Below, piece by piece: positions 1-11,227 of a DNA stretch of 64,000 bases. The position numbers were made by a program, and so were the translations under genes. The stretch is from NCBI RefSeq assembly GCF_026230105.1, contig NC_079474.1:28534294-28598293 (forward strand), in the 5' to 3' direction. The notes beneath the pieces were generated by a model. That model was given only the letters and a program-made list of their open reading frames with translations, did not search any database and was not told where the DNA came from. Position 1 is the first letter of the stretch. The number at the start of each line of letters is the position of its first letter. This DNA is from Diorhabda sublineata. Lineage: Eukaryota > Arthropoda > Insecta > Coleoptera > Chrysomelidae.

Positions 1-184
1 AAATGTGGTCTAACCACCCATAAAAATATAGAGTCAGAAAAACTCAATCTGAGCGGTTACGAGTCTAAATAGAATGTATAAGCCTTGTATCTATATATTC
101 TATGGTTTTAATCTATTAATCTATTTAAACTATTCTTTGTATGAGATGCAAAAACTTCACCATGGATTTAAATAAATAGTAAAC

Positions 185-470
185 TGACGGTGCCAGGTCA
201 GGACTAAATACTGGATGCGATAGGGTGTTCAATACCACCAAATCCGCGTAACTTTCGCAGTATGTGGTTCAGTATTGTTTTGTTGTAAGAGAATCCGTTT
301 TCGGTTAACCAAACCTGAATATTTCTCCAATAAAACCTCATACATCCGCATCAGATGTCCACTATATACGACGGCATCGATTGCTCGACCATCTGGAATG
401 ATTTCGAAGTACACTAAACCTTGATAACAGACACACAATAAGACGTTACGCTCAAATCCACTGATTTTCT
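185..470 (-). pseudogene. mariner transposase relic (catalytic-core fragment)
   Basis: Reading leftwards, an open frame of 69 codons contains the mariner core pattern in which a short strand (CVCYQGLVYFEIIPDG) is followed by the YSGHL..M helix and NRKRILLQQNNTEPHTAK, the counterpart of the family's HDNARPH motif that holds the second catalytic Asp. Here that Asp is replaced by Asn (QNN). Downstream, in another frame, there is a trace of the usual SPDLAP motif. Only the middle of a roughly 350-residue transposase remains, with frameshifts, so it is dead. No terminal repeats were found. The family assignment rests on motif recognition. Confidence 0.8.
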
Positions 471-1293
471 ATCTTATTTAAACCCAAAATAATTTCCCAT
501 TGCAAGATGCAATGCGTATAATGAAAAAATCAAGGAGGTGTTTACACACCTCTACTCGTGTGGCACTATTCGACAACTTTTATAGATCTTACTTAATTAT
601 TTGAAATGGTATGGTATTTTTAGTAGGAACGAGGAAGTTCTGGTACTACTACTACTATTTTCGTACTGTGTCGTTAATAAACAAAGAGAAAATGATTAAA
701 AGAAAGACTAGTCTCAACAAGTTACATGTTTAAATCGAAGCGTAGGAATATTCATATATGAAAACAGACATTACTCATGATATGTATTAAAGTATCTTAG
801 AACTTAATAACACGTTAAAGAGATTCTCTAAGTCGGTGATCCCCAAAATGATTCAGGTACACCCCTAGGGATCCACGGGAAGCTTTACAATAGGAGTATA
901 CTTGAATGTCCATTATTAGATATGAGTTTTTGACGAGTTGGTAATATGGTGTAAATGTATCAACTAAAACTAGTAATAAGTATTTTGAAAGTGGGATAGG
1001 AGGAAAAAAAGTTTGGGAACTTCTGCTCTAAGTAATGTATACATTTTATATAAAAAAGTGTTGGGTGTTGGTTGCAGCTAATAAAGACTATAACAAATAT
1101 TCTAAGATTACCAAGTACTTACACAAAACCTATTAAAATATTAACGTAATGTAATTCAACTGTCAAACGTGTCACGAAAATCTTAAAATATTTGTTGCAT
1201 AGAACTCTAAAAAATACAAACCACTCCAAAAATTGTTAACAGAACATCAACAGCGACAGTAGGCCAAACGAAAAATTATAACCACCACCGTAC
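471..1293. other. AT-rich stretch; would be intron 1 of the candidate gene
   Basis: No coding signal was found. It holds a small perfect hairpin (7-bp arms, 4-nt loop) at 535-552. If the exon at 1294-1465 is real, this stretch is part of its first intron, into which the mariner relic on the left was inserted. Confidence 0.4.
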
Positions 1294-1465
1294 CTTCTAA
1301 AGATTCAATAAAAAGATCCCAAATAGTACCTTTGAACTTGGTTAAGTTCTCCTCATATCCATGTGGTTTTTCATCGGTTCTTCTGTACTTTTCAGGAGGA
1401 GCGTCGAAGTAGGCTTCATTTGGATCGAAGCCTAGTTTCTCCTTGTAGTAAGTTTGATTTGACAT
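1294..1465 (-). CDS. candidate first coding exon of an unrecognised host gene
   Basis: The frame starts at ATG 1465 and reads about 57 codons (beginning MSNQTYYKEKLGFDPNEAYF) to a sequence that fits a splice donor, AAG|GTACGG, with GT at 1293-1292. Past the donor the frame loses its character and stops after a few residues. The peptide is hydrophilic, rich in charged residues, Pro and Tyr, with no signal peptide or membrane segment, and unlike the transposon debris it has no internal break. The frame ends in phase 1. The remaining exons would lie to the left, outside the window. I do not recognise the family. It could be the cytosolic N-terminus of a larger, possibly membrane, protein, but that is only a guess. 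Confidence is limited because one short exon can arise by chance. Confidence 0.4.
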
Positions 1466-2149
1466 TTTTTCACTGAATCGGTTTTTAAAACATCACACGC
1501 GCACACTTTAGTTTCTTTTTTTTTAATTAATTTTCGTTAATTTACTGTTAAATTCGATTTTTTTGGAATGTATACGTTGCGATTCGATTTATTGATTCGT
1601 TGTTCGATATTTCGTTGACACTGAAAAACATTTCAGCCAATTTTTTGAATCAGCAAAATATTTTGATTGAATACTTTATATCACAATATAATCGATATTT
1701 AACTTGATCAATGAATAAATCTAATCGAATATAGATGGATTTGAAGTTATTGAAGCTTCCATACTCCATTTCTCACATGGATATAAACGAATTCGCTTGA
1801 TTTATAGACTACCTCAAAGCGTTCGACTAAGTCTAAGAATAATTGGGTTGGATAAAGCATTGTTACTAACTAAATTGGAATTATTATGCCGAAGTTAAAA
1901 AAATTTCAATCATGAAATTAGAATGCATTGCTATAAGAAGAAGGTTCAGGTAAGGATGTAAATCATATCAGCCTTTTACCAACATTGAATATACAATAGG
2001 AGGGCTTAATTTAGTTGACTTTTACAATACACTGACAGTCACTAACAATTTCATAGTAAATTTTGTATGTTAAACAGAGTTATAATTGGCCATTTACGAT
2101 TAGTGTTTGTTGTAGGTACTTAAAAAATGCAGTCCCTAGTAAAAATGGT
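1466..2149. other. upstream region of the candidate exon; nothing firm
   Basis: This would be the 5' UTR and promoter side of the minus-strand candidate exon. A (CA)n/(GC)-flavoured patch sits near 1495-1510. No convincing TATA box, coding frame or repeat was recognised. Confidence 0.3.
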
Positions 2150-2850
2150 CATGACTCGTAAACACTTTCGTGCAAGTACTTTTTATAACATTCGATCTGA
2201 AAGATCGTCCAAAAACTGTCATTGTACCTGATTACATCGATGCCCTTCTTGAACTAATCGTCATGTGACTGATGACTGATGAAAAAGAGGCATCTTTAGG
2301 CATTGGTATGAGTAGCATACATTGTCATTTAATTTCGAGAATGTGTTCACAAGCAATAAAAGGCTTGCGTCCACTGGTGTATTGGAAAATGTGCTAGAGG
2401 TACATCAAAGGCTGTAGAAAATAAAGAGTAATAATCTATATCCAACAAAAGTCGTTCGCAGAAGAAACACATAAAGAATAGCAAATCCAAAAAAATTGCC
2501 TATTTTTTGGCATTACCCGTCTAATAATAGTGACGTCGGTCAATTCTGAATGGTGCAAAACTGTCAAAGAACAGGCGAATCATTGTCCATCATAGCAATG
2601 TAAAATCTCACATCGTTGCGCAAACAAGTTTTTTATCAGATCTATGTAGAGATGATGGCCCATTCCACCAAACTGTTGTGATTTGGCACCCAAGGAGTTA
2701 CTTTTGTTTCAGCACCAAAACAAATACTGCTTGGTCAAAGATTTTCGTTAGCAGAAGCCATCTTTGCATTTAAAACACATATTTTGGAGCAGCATCAGTC
2801 GGAATGAAAAAAATTATGTTGGTATTAGGTCACAAATATAAATAAAAACT
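2150..2850 (+). pseudogene. heavily degraded mariner transposase
   Basis: Short blocks in different plus-strand frames follow the order of a mariner transposase. They are a FDLKD-like linker (2190-2230), a helix-turn-helix stretch with GIGMSSIHCHL (2300-2340), a trace of the DNARPHTA motif near 2600, then a PDLAP-like WHPRSYFCF block and a C-terminal SVGMKKIMLVLGHKYK block (2790-2840). Many stops and frameshifts separate them, so this is an old copy. The match is weaker than for the other mariner copies in the window. Confidence 0.5.
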
Positions 2851-4336
2851 CTGGTATAAAATATTCATAGATGACGAACAACACATAGTAGTTGGTATAA
2901 TTGCTCAACGCATCCGAAACTTAGAGCAACAATTTAGCAAGCCAGAAGTGCATTTATAAATATGAAGCAACTACATATAAGATCATATACTTGAACTAAT
3001 GCGAGAAAATAACTGATAATTTGCATTAAAAAGGGAAAAACCCAATATAAATATATCATATAATAGACGAGAGAAAAGAGGAATCACTAATAATTATCAT
3101 AAAGGGAAACATTCAAAATAGAATATTAGTTCAAAGAGATAGAAATCAAAGCTCAAATACCTATTGATAGTTGCTCCATAATAAGCAACATTAGAGTAGA
3201 CTCTTCGGCAATTGGAGACAGCGAACTGCGAAGAAGATAAATGAATGAATCAAAAATTACTCACCCTATCTATTTCAAAATACAAGAAGAACATTTTCCA
3301 CTATATTTTATGCATTTATATAGATGAATGAATATAAATCCATCGACCTTAGACTGTTTTTGGGTAAATGTAAACCAATTGAACTGACCTGACCATTTCG
3401 ATATTTCTGTGAATTAGTCTGTATAGAAAATATATTACTCGGTATCGAGGTACATTAGACCGAACATTTCAAAAACGATCATAAAATTATTGTTTGAAAA
3501 TTATATTCACTAAATTTACCGTTAGTAATGCATTGTAGACATCGAGCATGATTGTACACAAAAATGTATAGGAGGTTCTATAATTATTATCAAAATCATG
3601 TAAATTTTTTGCTGATTCAAAAAAATACATTAGGAGATCACTGTCATTTTTATCTTTATCTGTAGGTACTTATTTTATCTAAATCTTACTAATACGATAT
3701 AATTAAATATGACGATATACTGGCAAAACAAAACCAATCACCTGTGATTATTTATATTTTTTTTTGGTATTTGCTTAGAAGACGAGTATTGTAAGGCCAT
3801 TTATATTAGCTTATTGTATTCTATATATTAATCATACATTTTATATAAAGATGTGTTAAATACTACTACAATTGATTTTATATAATAGAATGTGAAAAAC
3901 ATTTAAAATGCAAATTTATTTTGCGTCGAAACTTTATGAAAATTGATTAAGGTCGCGAATCACTTGTTTGTATATTTGTTGCGAGATTATATTTAAGAGG
4001 TGCTGTGTGTGAAGAAAAAGAACCAATAAAACAAAAAAAAAATAACTAAAAATTCTCTTAAAAAACATCTATAACGTAATACGAATAGCAATGTTGATAT
4101 TTCGAACCAAATTAAATTCTATAATTTATCTACGACGATAATAATAACTACTAAAGACAGAAAATGAATTTTGATACTTACCTATAACAATACTATAGAA
4201 ATTTTAGTTATAATTGAGTTTATGGTGACTTTTTGGGCTTGCTACAATTTTTTTGGTTTGTACTAATTGGTTAGAATGTTATATGCAGTATATGTCTTAA
4301 GTCGGTGCAACACGATGCGTCCAATGCTTCCAACAG
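2851..4336. other. AT-rich intergenic DNA, no feature seen
   Basis: No open frame with recognisable protein similarity, RNA gene or clear repeat was seen here. Confidence 0.3.
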
Positions 4337-4870
4337 TTAGCCCGGTTGTATTAGGTAAAAAAAGGGGAAACCTCTGAATGAAAGATAATAAGCTGAAAAT
4401 TGGTATAGACCTTTGTTTTTTCGTTCTAAATATTGTCTCAAAAGTCACCATTGCTATCATCTCCGCGTCATACGATATTGAAGGTCAAAGGTAATTAAAA
4501 TCGGTTTTTTGCGAATATCTCGCTTCCTATTACTCAAATGAGCCCAATATAATTATACGCTGCGCACTCTGCGCGCTCTACCCCAAAAATGGTTGGTTGT
4601 ATGGAAAAAAAAGTTTAAACAAAAGTTGTAGAGAATTTTATACTCTATAACTTTTATAATAAATACAAATTTCATTTAAACAATAGGAACCGAGATATTA
4701 ACAAAAAAATACGATTTTGATGACCTTTGAACTTCAATATATTAAGACGCAGACACGATAGCAATGGTGACTTTTGAGACAATATTTAGAAAGACAAAAC
4801 AAAGGGTTATACTAATTTTCAGCTTATTATATTTTATTCCCAGGTAAAACCCCTAATATGACTGGGCTAA
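4337..4870. mobile_element. 534-bp foldback (long inverted repeat) element
   Basis: The left arm (4337 to about 4535) and the right arm (about 4680 to 4870) are reverse complements over nearly 200 bp, by eye about 80-85% identical. Both outer ends begin with TTAGCCC. The loop of about 145 bp carries its own small hairpin (around 4622-4665). No transposase is encoded, and the minus-strand frame inside the left arm is not a gene. This is the structure of a foldback or palindromic MITE. The superfamily is unknown because no target-site duplication could be recognised. Confidence 0.75.
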
Positions 4871-4990
4871 GTACATACTGAATACACTGTTTACACTACC
4901 ACTACACCAACACTCACAATTACACTGTCTGTTTCGATAAGTTATCGTCTTCAGAGATTGAAGGTAAACTAAAACCTAATGACTTGACTT
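4868..4990 (-). repeat. dispersed repeat with hammerhead-like core, minus copy
   Basis: On the minus strand this contains CTGAAGA (4954-4948), a GATAAC-type stem and GAAAC, and then a long tail shared with the plus copy at 5145-5325. The two copies lie head to head around a spacer of about 155 bp. In this copy the stem II loop is shortened and the stem III bases are lost, so it would not fold as a ribozyme. Confidence 0.6.
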
Positions 4991-5144
4991 ATCTAAATAT
5001 AGGAGTAGCTTAAATAGAGACAAAGGGCCAATTCCTTACAGCCCATTCTATAGTTTAATATGTGAAGATTCCCGCCAAGGAGGTTTTCCTGCTGGAATCA
5101 ATTTTCGCGGGTTTATTGGTGGAAAAATTTAGTATAAAACAGGT

Positions 5145-5325
5145 CAACTCAAGTCATTAGGTTCTAGTTTACCTTCAGTCTCTGAAGACGATAACTTGGT
5201 TATCGAAACGTACGTCAGATAGTATAATTGTGAGTGTTGGTATAGTAGTGGTGTAAACAGTGTAGTCAGTATAAATATCGCTAACGGTAACAAACGTTCT
5301 AACTAATTTCCAACAGTAAATTACG
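5145..5325 (+). repeat. dispersed repeat with hammerhead-like core, best copy of its family
   Basis: This repeat is also present at 4868-4990 (minus), 39340-39475 (plus) and 43670-43790 (plus). Its core reads CTGAAGA (5182-5188), an extra base, GATAAC / TTG / GTTATC, GAA, then ACG-TA-CGT and C at 5216. That is the order of a type I hammerhead, with stem II of 6 bp and stem III of 3 bp. Flanking bases can pair as a short stem I (5178-5181 with 5217-5220). The tail TGTGAGTGTTGG...GTGTAAACAG is conserved between copies. The one extra base between CTGAAGA and stem II departs from the canonical core. Confidence 0.6.
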
Positions 5326-5358
5326 ACAGTATTTACAATAGATTTTTCATGTTTTTCT

Positions 5359-5814
5359 ATGTTGTTTGGGCAACTACTAGGCGAAAAATTGCGCAAATCT
5401 TGCCACCGGGCTCGTCTACTTTTCCAGAATAAAATTGATAATTTGATTTTTGTAGCAGAGCTAGAAGAATTAGATTCAAGGGTACAAAGTCCTCCCAGCT
5501 TCTCTTCTAGTCAATTGCTGTTCCGTTCCCTTGACATACCTGTCACAAGGTATTCCATTCATAATCACACCTCTTCACATTCTACTTGTTCTCTTTCATC
5601 CTACGCATATTCACGTTCTCCTTATTCCACTTTTCCATCGCATCTACAGCCATCTACTCCTCAAAACGGATCTACTCAAAATTTACAGGATCTAAGTATT
5701 CCATTAAGAGACAATCTTCTTGACATTCATTCTAATGCTGATGGGTTCCTGACTAAGGAAACTTGTAATGAGAAAATAGGCGAAAATAGTACTAATTTGC
5801 AATTTTCAAGATAA
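5359..5814 (+). pseudogene. C-terminal part of a MADF/BESS-type protein of a Harbinger element
   Basis: The frame of about 151 codons opens with a block (LLGEKLRKSCHRARLLFQNK followed by IDNLIFVAELEEL) that resembles the BESS motif, a short protein-interaction domain found at the C-terminus of MADF/Myb-like DNA-binding proteins. A Ser/Thr/Pro-rich tail follows, and a polyadenylation-type AATAAA lies near 5869. The upstream MADF domain is missing, so the true start is not in this copy and the ATG at 5359 is internal. It faces the HARBI1-like frame at 5901-6316. PIF/Harbinger elements characteristically carry one transposase gene and one Myb/MADF-like accessory gene, which supports the call. 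The absence of stops in the tail suggests a relatively recent loss. An alternative is a host MADF-BESS gene terminus. Confidence 0.5.
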
Positions 5815-5900
5815 TTATATATATTTGCAAACTAATCCTTTTGTAATTCTTTTTATTTCTATTTCGTATAATAAATAGAGTATTATTTAAGTATTCTTTT

Positions 5901-6316
5901 TTACTTTTCATATTTCAATGTATCCATAATGGCCTCACAAATATTGGATACAATGTGGCTTATTTCCTGATGTGATATCTTAAATAGATATGCAAGGAGA
6001 GTAAAGGAATCACCACTAGGTAAGAATCGAAGAGTGTCTGCTAACCGTTCTTGAATCATTATTGCTTTCCTCCTGTTGGTATCTGCTCTCTTTTATTTTT
6101 AGTCCAATTTCTGAAAGAATGAATTCGAAATCTTCTGCGGACATTTGACAAAAGTTTATGAATTTTCCTGATGGTTCCTTCAACAGTTAATGTTGAACGA
6201 TAACATCTACGATCTCCTTCACGTCTCTTTTTTGGTTTCTGTGCACGTAATAATAATAATTTAGTGCACGATAGTATAAGTACAGTCACAGCAACTGCGA
6301 TTGTTTCATCATCCAT
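5901..6316 (-). pseudogene. PIF/Harbinger (HARBI1-like) transposase, N-terminal part
   Basis: The frame starts at ATG 6316 with MDDETIAVAVTVLIL and a basic K/R-rich stretch, typical of HARBI1-like proteins, and runs to a stop at 6059. After a frame change the sequence continues as ERLADTLRFLPSGDSF and LFKISHQEISHIVSNICEAI, matching the helix-turn-helix region that precedes the DDE_4 nuclease domain, and ends at a stop at 5901. The catalytic DDE half is missing, so the protein cannot be active. Together with the convergent BESS-type frame on the other strand it looks like an internally deleted or collapsed Harbinger element. A short palindrome (CATCCAA/TTGGATG, 6453-6480) lies outside it. Confidence 0.75.
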
Positions 6317-7654
6317 TTTTCGCTATTATGTGAAACTCTATTATTCTCAGAAAACGTCCACACAATTCTGAAGTAATCTAGTGAACAATCGAGATTATGG
6401 AAGCTTTTAAACGTTAGACCAATATCGGCAAGTGCTTTGTACATACAGCCTTCATCCAATGTTCAGTCAACGTTGGATGGTGAATGTTGAACGCATCGTG
6501 CAGTTGCAGCATTGCAGTCCGGTTTGATGTGGTTCTCAGACGGTGGCATTTGTTATCTCGTTCATAGTTTCTAATCTGGATAAATCTGGATAAAAGACAT
6601 CGCCATGACTTGTATCAGTTCAGATCGAAATAATAGCTGAAAATGCTTTTTATTTTCTGGTTTTTAGTTACTTTTAATTTAGTAAAAATCAATTGTACAA
6701 CTAAATATCAAACAATACAATCCAAATGAGAAGATTCCTTAACATAGATATCAATTAGAGATAATTGTAAGACTCAATCGTATTGAGAACAATGTTGTGT
6801 AACCGAAAATAATGGTCATCCATATTTTAATTTTAATATAACAACAATCACAGCACGATGTTTACCCATCAGCTATATTCTAATTGATATGCACTTTATC
6901 AAATATTTTTATCAATACCGAGATAAGAACGAGGACGCAAACTGTACGTAGTATTATTGTTTAATTATATGGAAGTGGGTCGAGTTATATACATATATTG
7001 TCTGGATCATACGAAACATCCATTATTTTTCTATATATTCTTATTCAGTTCAATCATCACCAAAATGAGAAATTTTTAGTTCCGACTAAAGGATATCATA
7101 TCTGTCGATTTCATTTTGTATATGCTGTATCTAGTAAAATACAGGGTATCGATTATGTAATGTCCTTCATTTTATAAGTATATGGATCGTTGTTTTCACT
7201 CTCTTTCCATCAGTTTGAGTTCGCTCTTGGTGCAAATCTAGCTACTGCATACTTTCGATATCCTTTGGTCATAGTATTGTTTAGTTTAGCCTTACTATGG
7301 TGTACCAATAGTACAATATTTTCTTTCTTTCAATATTATATAGGTTATGATTAAGGCACCTTGCTTCGCTAGTAGTACAAACATCGTATATTCTAGTTAA
7401 GTGGTAGGTAAGGATCTTTTCTTATCTACCCAACTACCCGAAAACTTTATTGAACTAATGAGAACCTAGTTTCTAAATCAGTACTATTGTTCTGTGTATT
7501 TGTGGTAAAACTTTGGCCACTGCTTTCGGTGTAGAGTGGTTAAATAAGAATAATCAGTTGGAAAAGTAATTCGCATATTTGGAATATATAAATATGAATA
7601 AATGTTAAAAAGCTTACTGTTTGGTCATTCAAGAGCAGTTTGCAGTCAATTGTG
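6317..7654. other. intergenic; short palindrome only
   Basis: It contains the CATCCAA...TTGGATG palindrome around 6453-6480, perhaps subterminal to the Harbinger remnant, and a patch at 6520-6545 loosely resembling a hAT end. Otherwise it is AT-rich with no gene seen. Confidence 0.3.
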
Positions 7655-7965
7655 AATTCTAGTGTGATTATGGAAAATTTGGGAGGGCCTTGTAAACGCC
7701 TGATAATCGGTGAGTGGAAAAACATGAATATTTAATTGTTTTAAATCATTTGCAGATACGCATTTATGTAAAAGAGTTGATGACACAGTGGAATTAGCAT
7801 TTCAAAGAAAGACATCGAAATAAAGTACATGCGTTCTTTTTCAGAATAGAATTTCCGAAGTACTTGCCACTCCTCGAGAGGATAAGGATTGCATTGAAAT
7901 GAGTCGAAGCACATTATGGAAACTTTTGAAAGAAATAGGTTTTCACTTTTCCACCTGCCTTTTCA
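7655..7965 (+). pseudogene. DDE-superfamily transposase N-terminal scrap, possibly with an intron
   Basis: Two short plus-strand blocks are visible. One begins MENLGGPCKRLII at 7670 and can be joined across a GTGAGT (7709) / TTTGCAG (7755) pair to a block ending VELAFQRKTSK. The second (7848-7960) reads ATPREDKDCIEMSRSTLWKL then LKEIGFHF, like the SRTTLWRLLKDIGF helix-turn-helix of eukaryotic IS630/Tc1-like transposases. The catalytic domain is absent. The second block is more convincing than the first. Confidence 0.45.
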
Positions 7966-9299
7966 GGTTTCTTCTTTTTCCTTCTCCATTGCTTTTATAT
8001 TTCATGATCAAGATGAATTTCTTGTAGAAAAAGGAGTGATTCATCATCAAGTAAATCCATTCAATCTTTTATTTTAGATCATCATAATATGTTATACAAC
8101 TTGATCGAAGTCTTACACTCCCTCAAAGTTTTCATTATATCTAGAATTTAGACGTCCATCACTAATTCTAATAAATCGACAAATCTCTTAAATGAAATTA
8201 CCTTATACATTACAAAATTGGTTTTATAACGGTATTGCCGATATTGGTAAAATACTGTAGCCCTAATAGCTTTTTAATCGATTAAAATTCCACAGATTTA
8301 GTCATATATTATCAAAAACTAGAACAGGAAGGAGTTGAACACGAGCAATTGTTAAATAAAATTATAAATTGACTTTGAAAATGAATTAAACTTATCATTG
8401 AAACTTTACGAATATGACAAACCTCGATGAAAAAATGAGAGACAGGTCAAGAAAGTTTGGGAATCAAGGAGACAAGAGAAAAAAGTGGGCGTGAGGCCAC
8501 TAACCACATGGGAAAGTAGAGAAATTTAGAAGACAAAGGGTTATACACACAAGGTGTTTAAAAAAAGTGACTATGCCTCTAGAATGAGCAGAAAATGGAA
8601 AAATAATTAGGATTTGCTTAGTAAAAAAATTTCGTAACTCTATCCGAATTCAAGATAAAGGGATAATTGGATTGAAACCTGTCCTATCTTGTCACGACAA
8701 AAATCCACTCTAACCATTTTTATGGCTAGAGCTCTTGGACTTAACCTTAATTATAACGATGTATTTGTTCCTCTTTAAGTATCCTCCAGGTACTTGAAGA
8801 AGACGTGTTAGTTTGTGCTTCCATACACTCTTGGATCTCGAACAACTGAATTTAAAATAATATTTCCTTTATTAACGGTTCTTGTCTTCTTTGTCTGCTT
8901 CAACAGCTGCAATAGTGTCCAAAGTCACCCCTCAGGTTAATAATAATAACATCAACAAATTTTACCAATAACAAAGTTTCAAAAATCTAATGATTGTTGC
9001 CTGATTGTCATAACTATCAGTAAATGACAGTTTTCCATGACAAAACATATAAAGACTAGAAAAATTAATTGATTTTTGGGAACGTTATCAGAAAGGAAAA
9101 CCATTAATCCCAATTTTTAACGTGTATCCGTTTTATCGCTAAGGTCTCATTTACGCGATAGAGAATTGTTAATTCACATCATGCATACTAATTAATAATT
9201 CCGAAAAGGATACACAGTATCGAGCTTCACTAAAATTAGGTGTAAAATTAAAATCACTCGGAATTTTTTTAAAGAATCTAATCTTGAAAAAGTACTTGG
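7966..9299. other. AT-rich intergenic DNA, no feature seen
   Basis: No recognisable coding, RNA or repeat structure was found. Confidence 0.3.
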
Positions 9300-9309
9300 T
9301 GCTCACCGT

Positions 9310-9376
9310 GTAACTAGCGCCCTCTATGAGAGTCAGATATAAAAACAAATTCATGGGATGTATCAGTTTCAAAAAC
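9310..9376 (+). repeat. dispersed short repeat, copy 1
   Basis: The block CTAGCGCCCTCTATG followed by ATATAAAAACAAATTCATGGG and ...ATCAGTTTCAAAAACATA recurs with about 15-20% divergence at 53443-53513 in the same orientation. It may be part of a transposon end. The shared stretch is only about 70 bp and no coding region is linked to it. Confidence 0.5.
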
Positions 9377-10180
9377 ATATAAAATTTAGTTAAACGTTAC
9401 GAAAATTTGTAGTAAGCATATCCCAATTATTTTTCAGTTTCTACTAACCCTTTTTAGGAACTTGAGAAATGATGAAAAATTTAAAAAACAATTTATGATC
9501 AAATCTATGAGCTCTACTGAAATTTATACTAATATAAAAATACTTTTTCCTATACGGGCTTATTTACAAAATAATACTTGAAACGAAAATATGATTTCCA
9601 ATGGAACATTCGAATTTCAATGTCCAAATTGAAAAATCACTGTCCGGAAAATGAGATTTTAATATTTTATTGGTTACATAGGTATAGAGTTTTCTTACAT
9701 GGTGGTAATACAAGAAAAATAATGAAATAAAATATAAACAAGTGAGGAATGTAGTAGAGAAAATGTTTTCATAGTAGATTGAACTAGAAAATATCTCAAT
9801 TTAGAAATTCGTATCTTCGAAAAATATTTGAACAACAATATTTTTATTTGTTGAAAAATTATTATTTATAATCTAATTTAAACAAATGATACTTACAGTT
9901 TTGCAAAATTATAAATTAATCAAAATAATTCATATCGCTGATTAAACAGAAAGATAATAATTGATAAAGAAAAAGAAAAAATTAACAAACCGCTATTACT
10001 TATAATATGAACTCTATTTTTTTTTAATTATATGATTGATAATAAATAAAATAATAGTTTTATCTTAAATAACCTATAAATAATGATAAAAGTGACAGAT
10101 CCACTCAAAAGATATAAACACAGTTCACCAAAATACGCGATAACCAACCTTCACTATATACTGAAAATTTCTATTATTTT
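9377..10180. other. very AT-rich intergenic DNA
   Basis: Simple AT-rich sequence with no feature seen. Confidence 0.3.
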
Positions 10181-10345
10181 CGACACTAATCAGGTATGGT
10201 AATATTGGAAACACGCAGATATTTACACAGGCCGCGCAGCTACTCAACTGTTTCGAGAATCAGTGGACAACTGACAATCGAGAAAACAAACTAGGATCAC
10301 GCGGCCGAGTCTGACCATCTATGGAACTTACACGTTGATCAGGTA
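10181..10345. other. GC-richer island, possible 5' exon or promoter
   Basis: Against the AT-rich background this patch has several CpGs (CGCGCAGC, CGCGGCCGAG) and two good splice-donor-like sites on the plus strand (CAG|GTATGG at 10195 and CAG|GTAGGC near 10342). It could be an untranslated first exon or a transposon end. No protein is encoded, and nothing decides between the options. Confidence 0.2.
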
Positions 10346-10542
10346 GGCCGAGATATCTGCATAACGTAGGTGCTGAATGTAGATAACTCAACCACGGGAT
10401 ATACAGGGGATATGTTTATCTAGTACGCCTCGTTAGATAATTTTGATTGAGATATTTGTTTATTGATTCCTAATTAATTTTTGTTTTTCTATTAGAATTT
10501 ATGTAGGTTTGTCATTGCCAATTTAAACGGATGACCGATACA

Positions 10543-10544
<2 letters not shown>

Positions 10545-10603
<59 letters not shown>
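10545..10603. repeat. (AT)n microsatellite
   Basis: An uninterrupted AT dinucleotide run of about 59 bp. Confidence 0.97.
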
Positions 10604-10605
<2 letters not shown>

Positions 10606-10712
10606 GTGAAAAGAATTGTTGGTATTCGTCCAAGGTATTGACAATTTTATTGAATGATTGTTTTACTTCATAATTCGTGACTAAAACGAGACTATGTTTT
10701 AATTAACGTTAA

Positions 10713-11227
10713 GGGGGATAAGGTTTTTTGCATTTTTTTTTTCTCTAAATGAACAATATGTCGAGAATACTGTATTCAAATTTTAAGTCAATCCGAGTGA
10801 AACTAACGGAGTGACAACGTGTTAAACGAACTGCCTTTCCCGTAGTTCGTGACCATTCGAACTCAAAATCTACTCAACTGATTATTTTGAAAATTTGAAC
10901 TAACTTTTTCATATAAATCAACAGGTAATTAGAAAGAGTTTGTTTTTATATTTTTGTATTTTTTAATAACAAATTCTCACTTCCAAGTGTTACAAAAAAA
11001 TATAAAAATATCTGATTATCTCGAAAAATACATTTCCTCTAAAATGGATATCATTTTTTTTGTTTCAAATGATTATTCATCAATATTTCACATTGAAATT
11101 TTTTCTAACATACTTGAAAAGTTGTACAATAATATGTAATTAAATTTCATAAAATTATATTACTCACGTCGCCGGAAAAAAATCACAAAAATATGCTTTT
11201 TTCGCTTTCAAAATCTTATACCCCCCC
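10713..11227. mobile_element. 515-bp MITE flanked by TTAA
   Basis: The left end TTAA-GGGGGATAAG (TTAA at 10709-10712) and the right end, on the other strand TTAA-GGGGGGGTATAAG (TTAA at 11228-11231), form imperfect terminal inverted repeats with a TTAA on each side. TTAA is the target-site duplication of piggyBac and Kolobok elements. The G-run ends are unlike the usual piggyBac CCC ends, so Kolobok-type is the better guess. There is no transposase, and the 61-codon frame inside is not credible. It is a non-autonomous element. Confidence 0.7.

Noticed and set aside
6520..6545. hAT-like terminal repeat (GTGGTTCTCA)
   Set aside because: A ten-base resemblance only, with no second end or target duplication.
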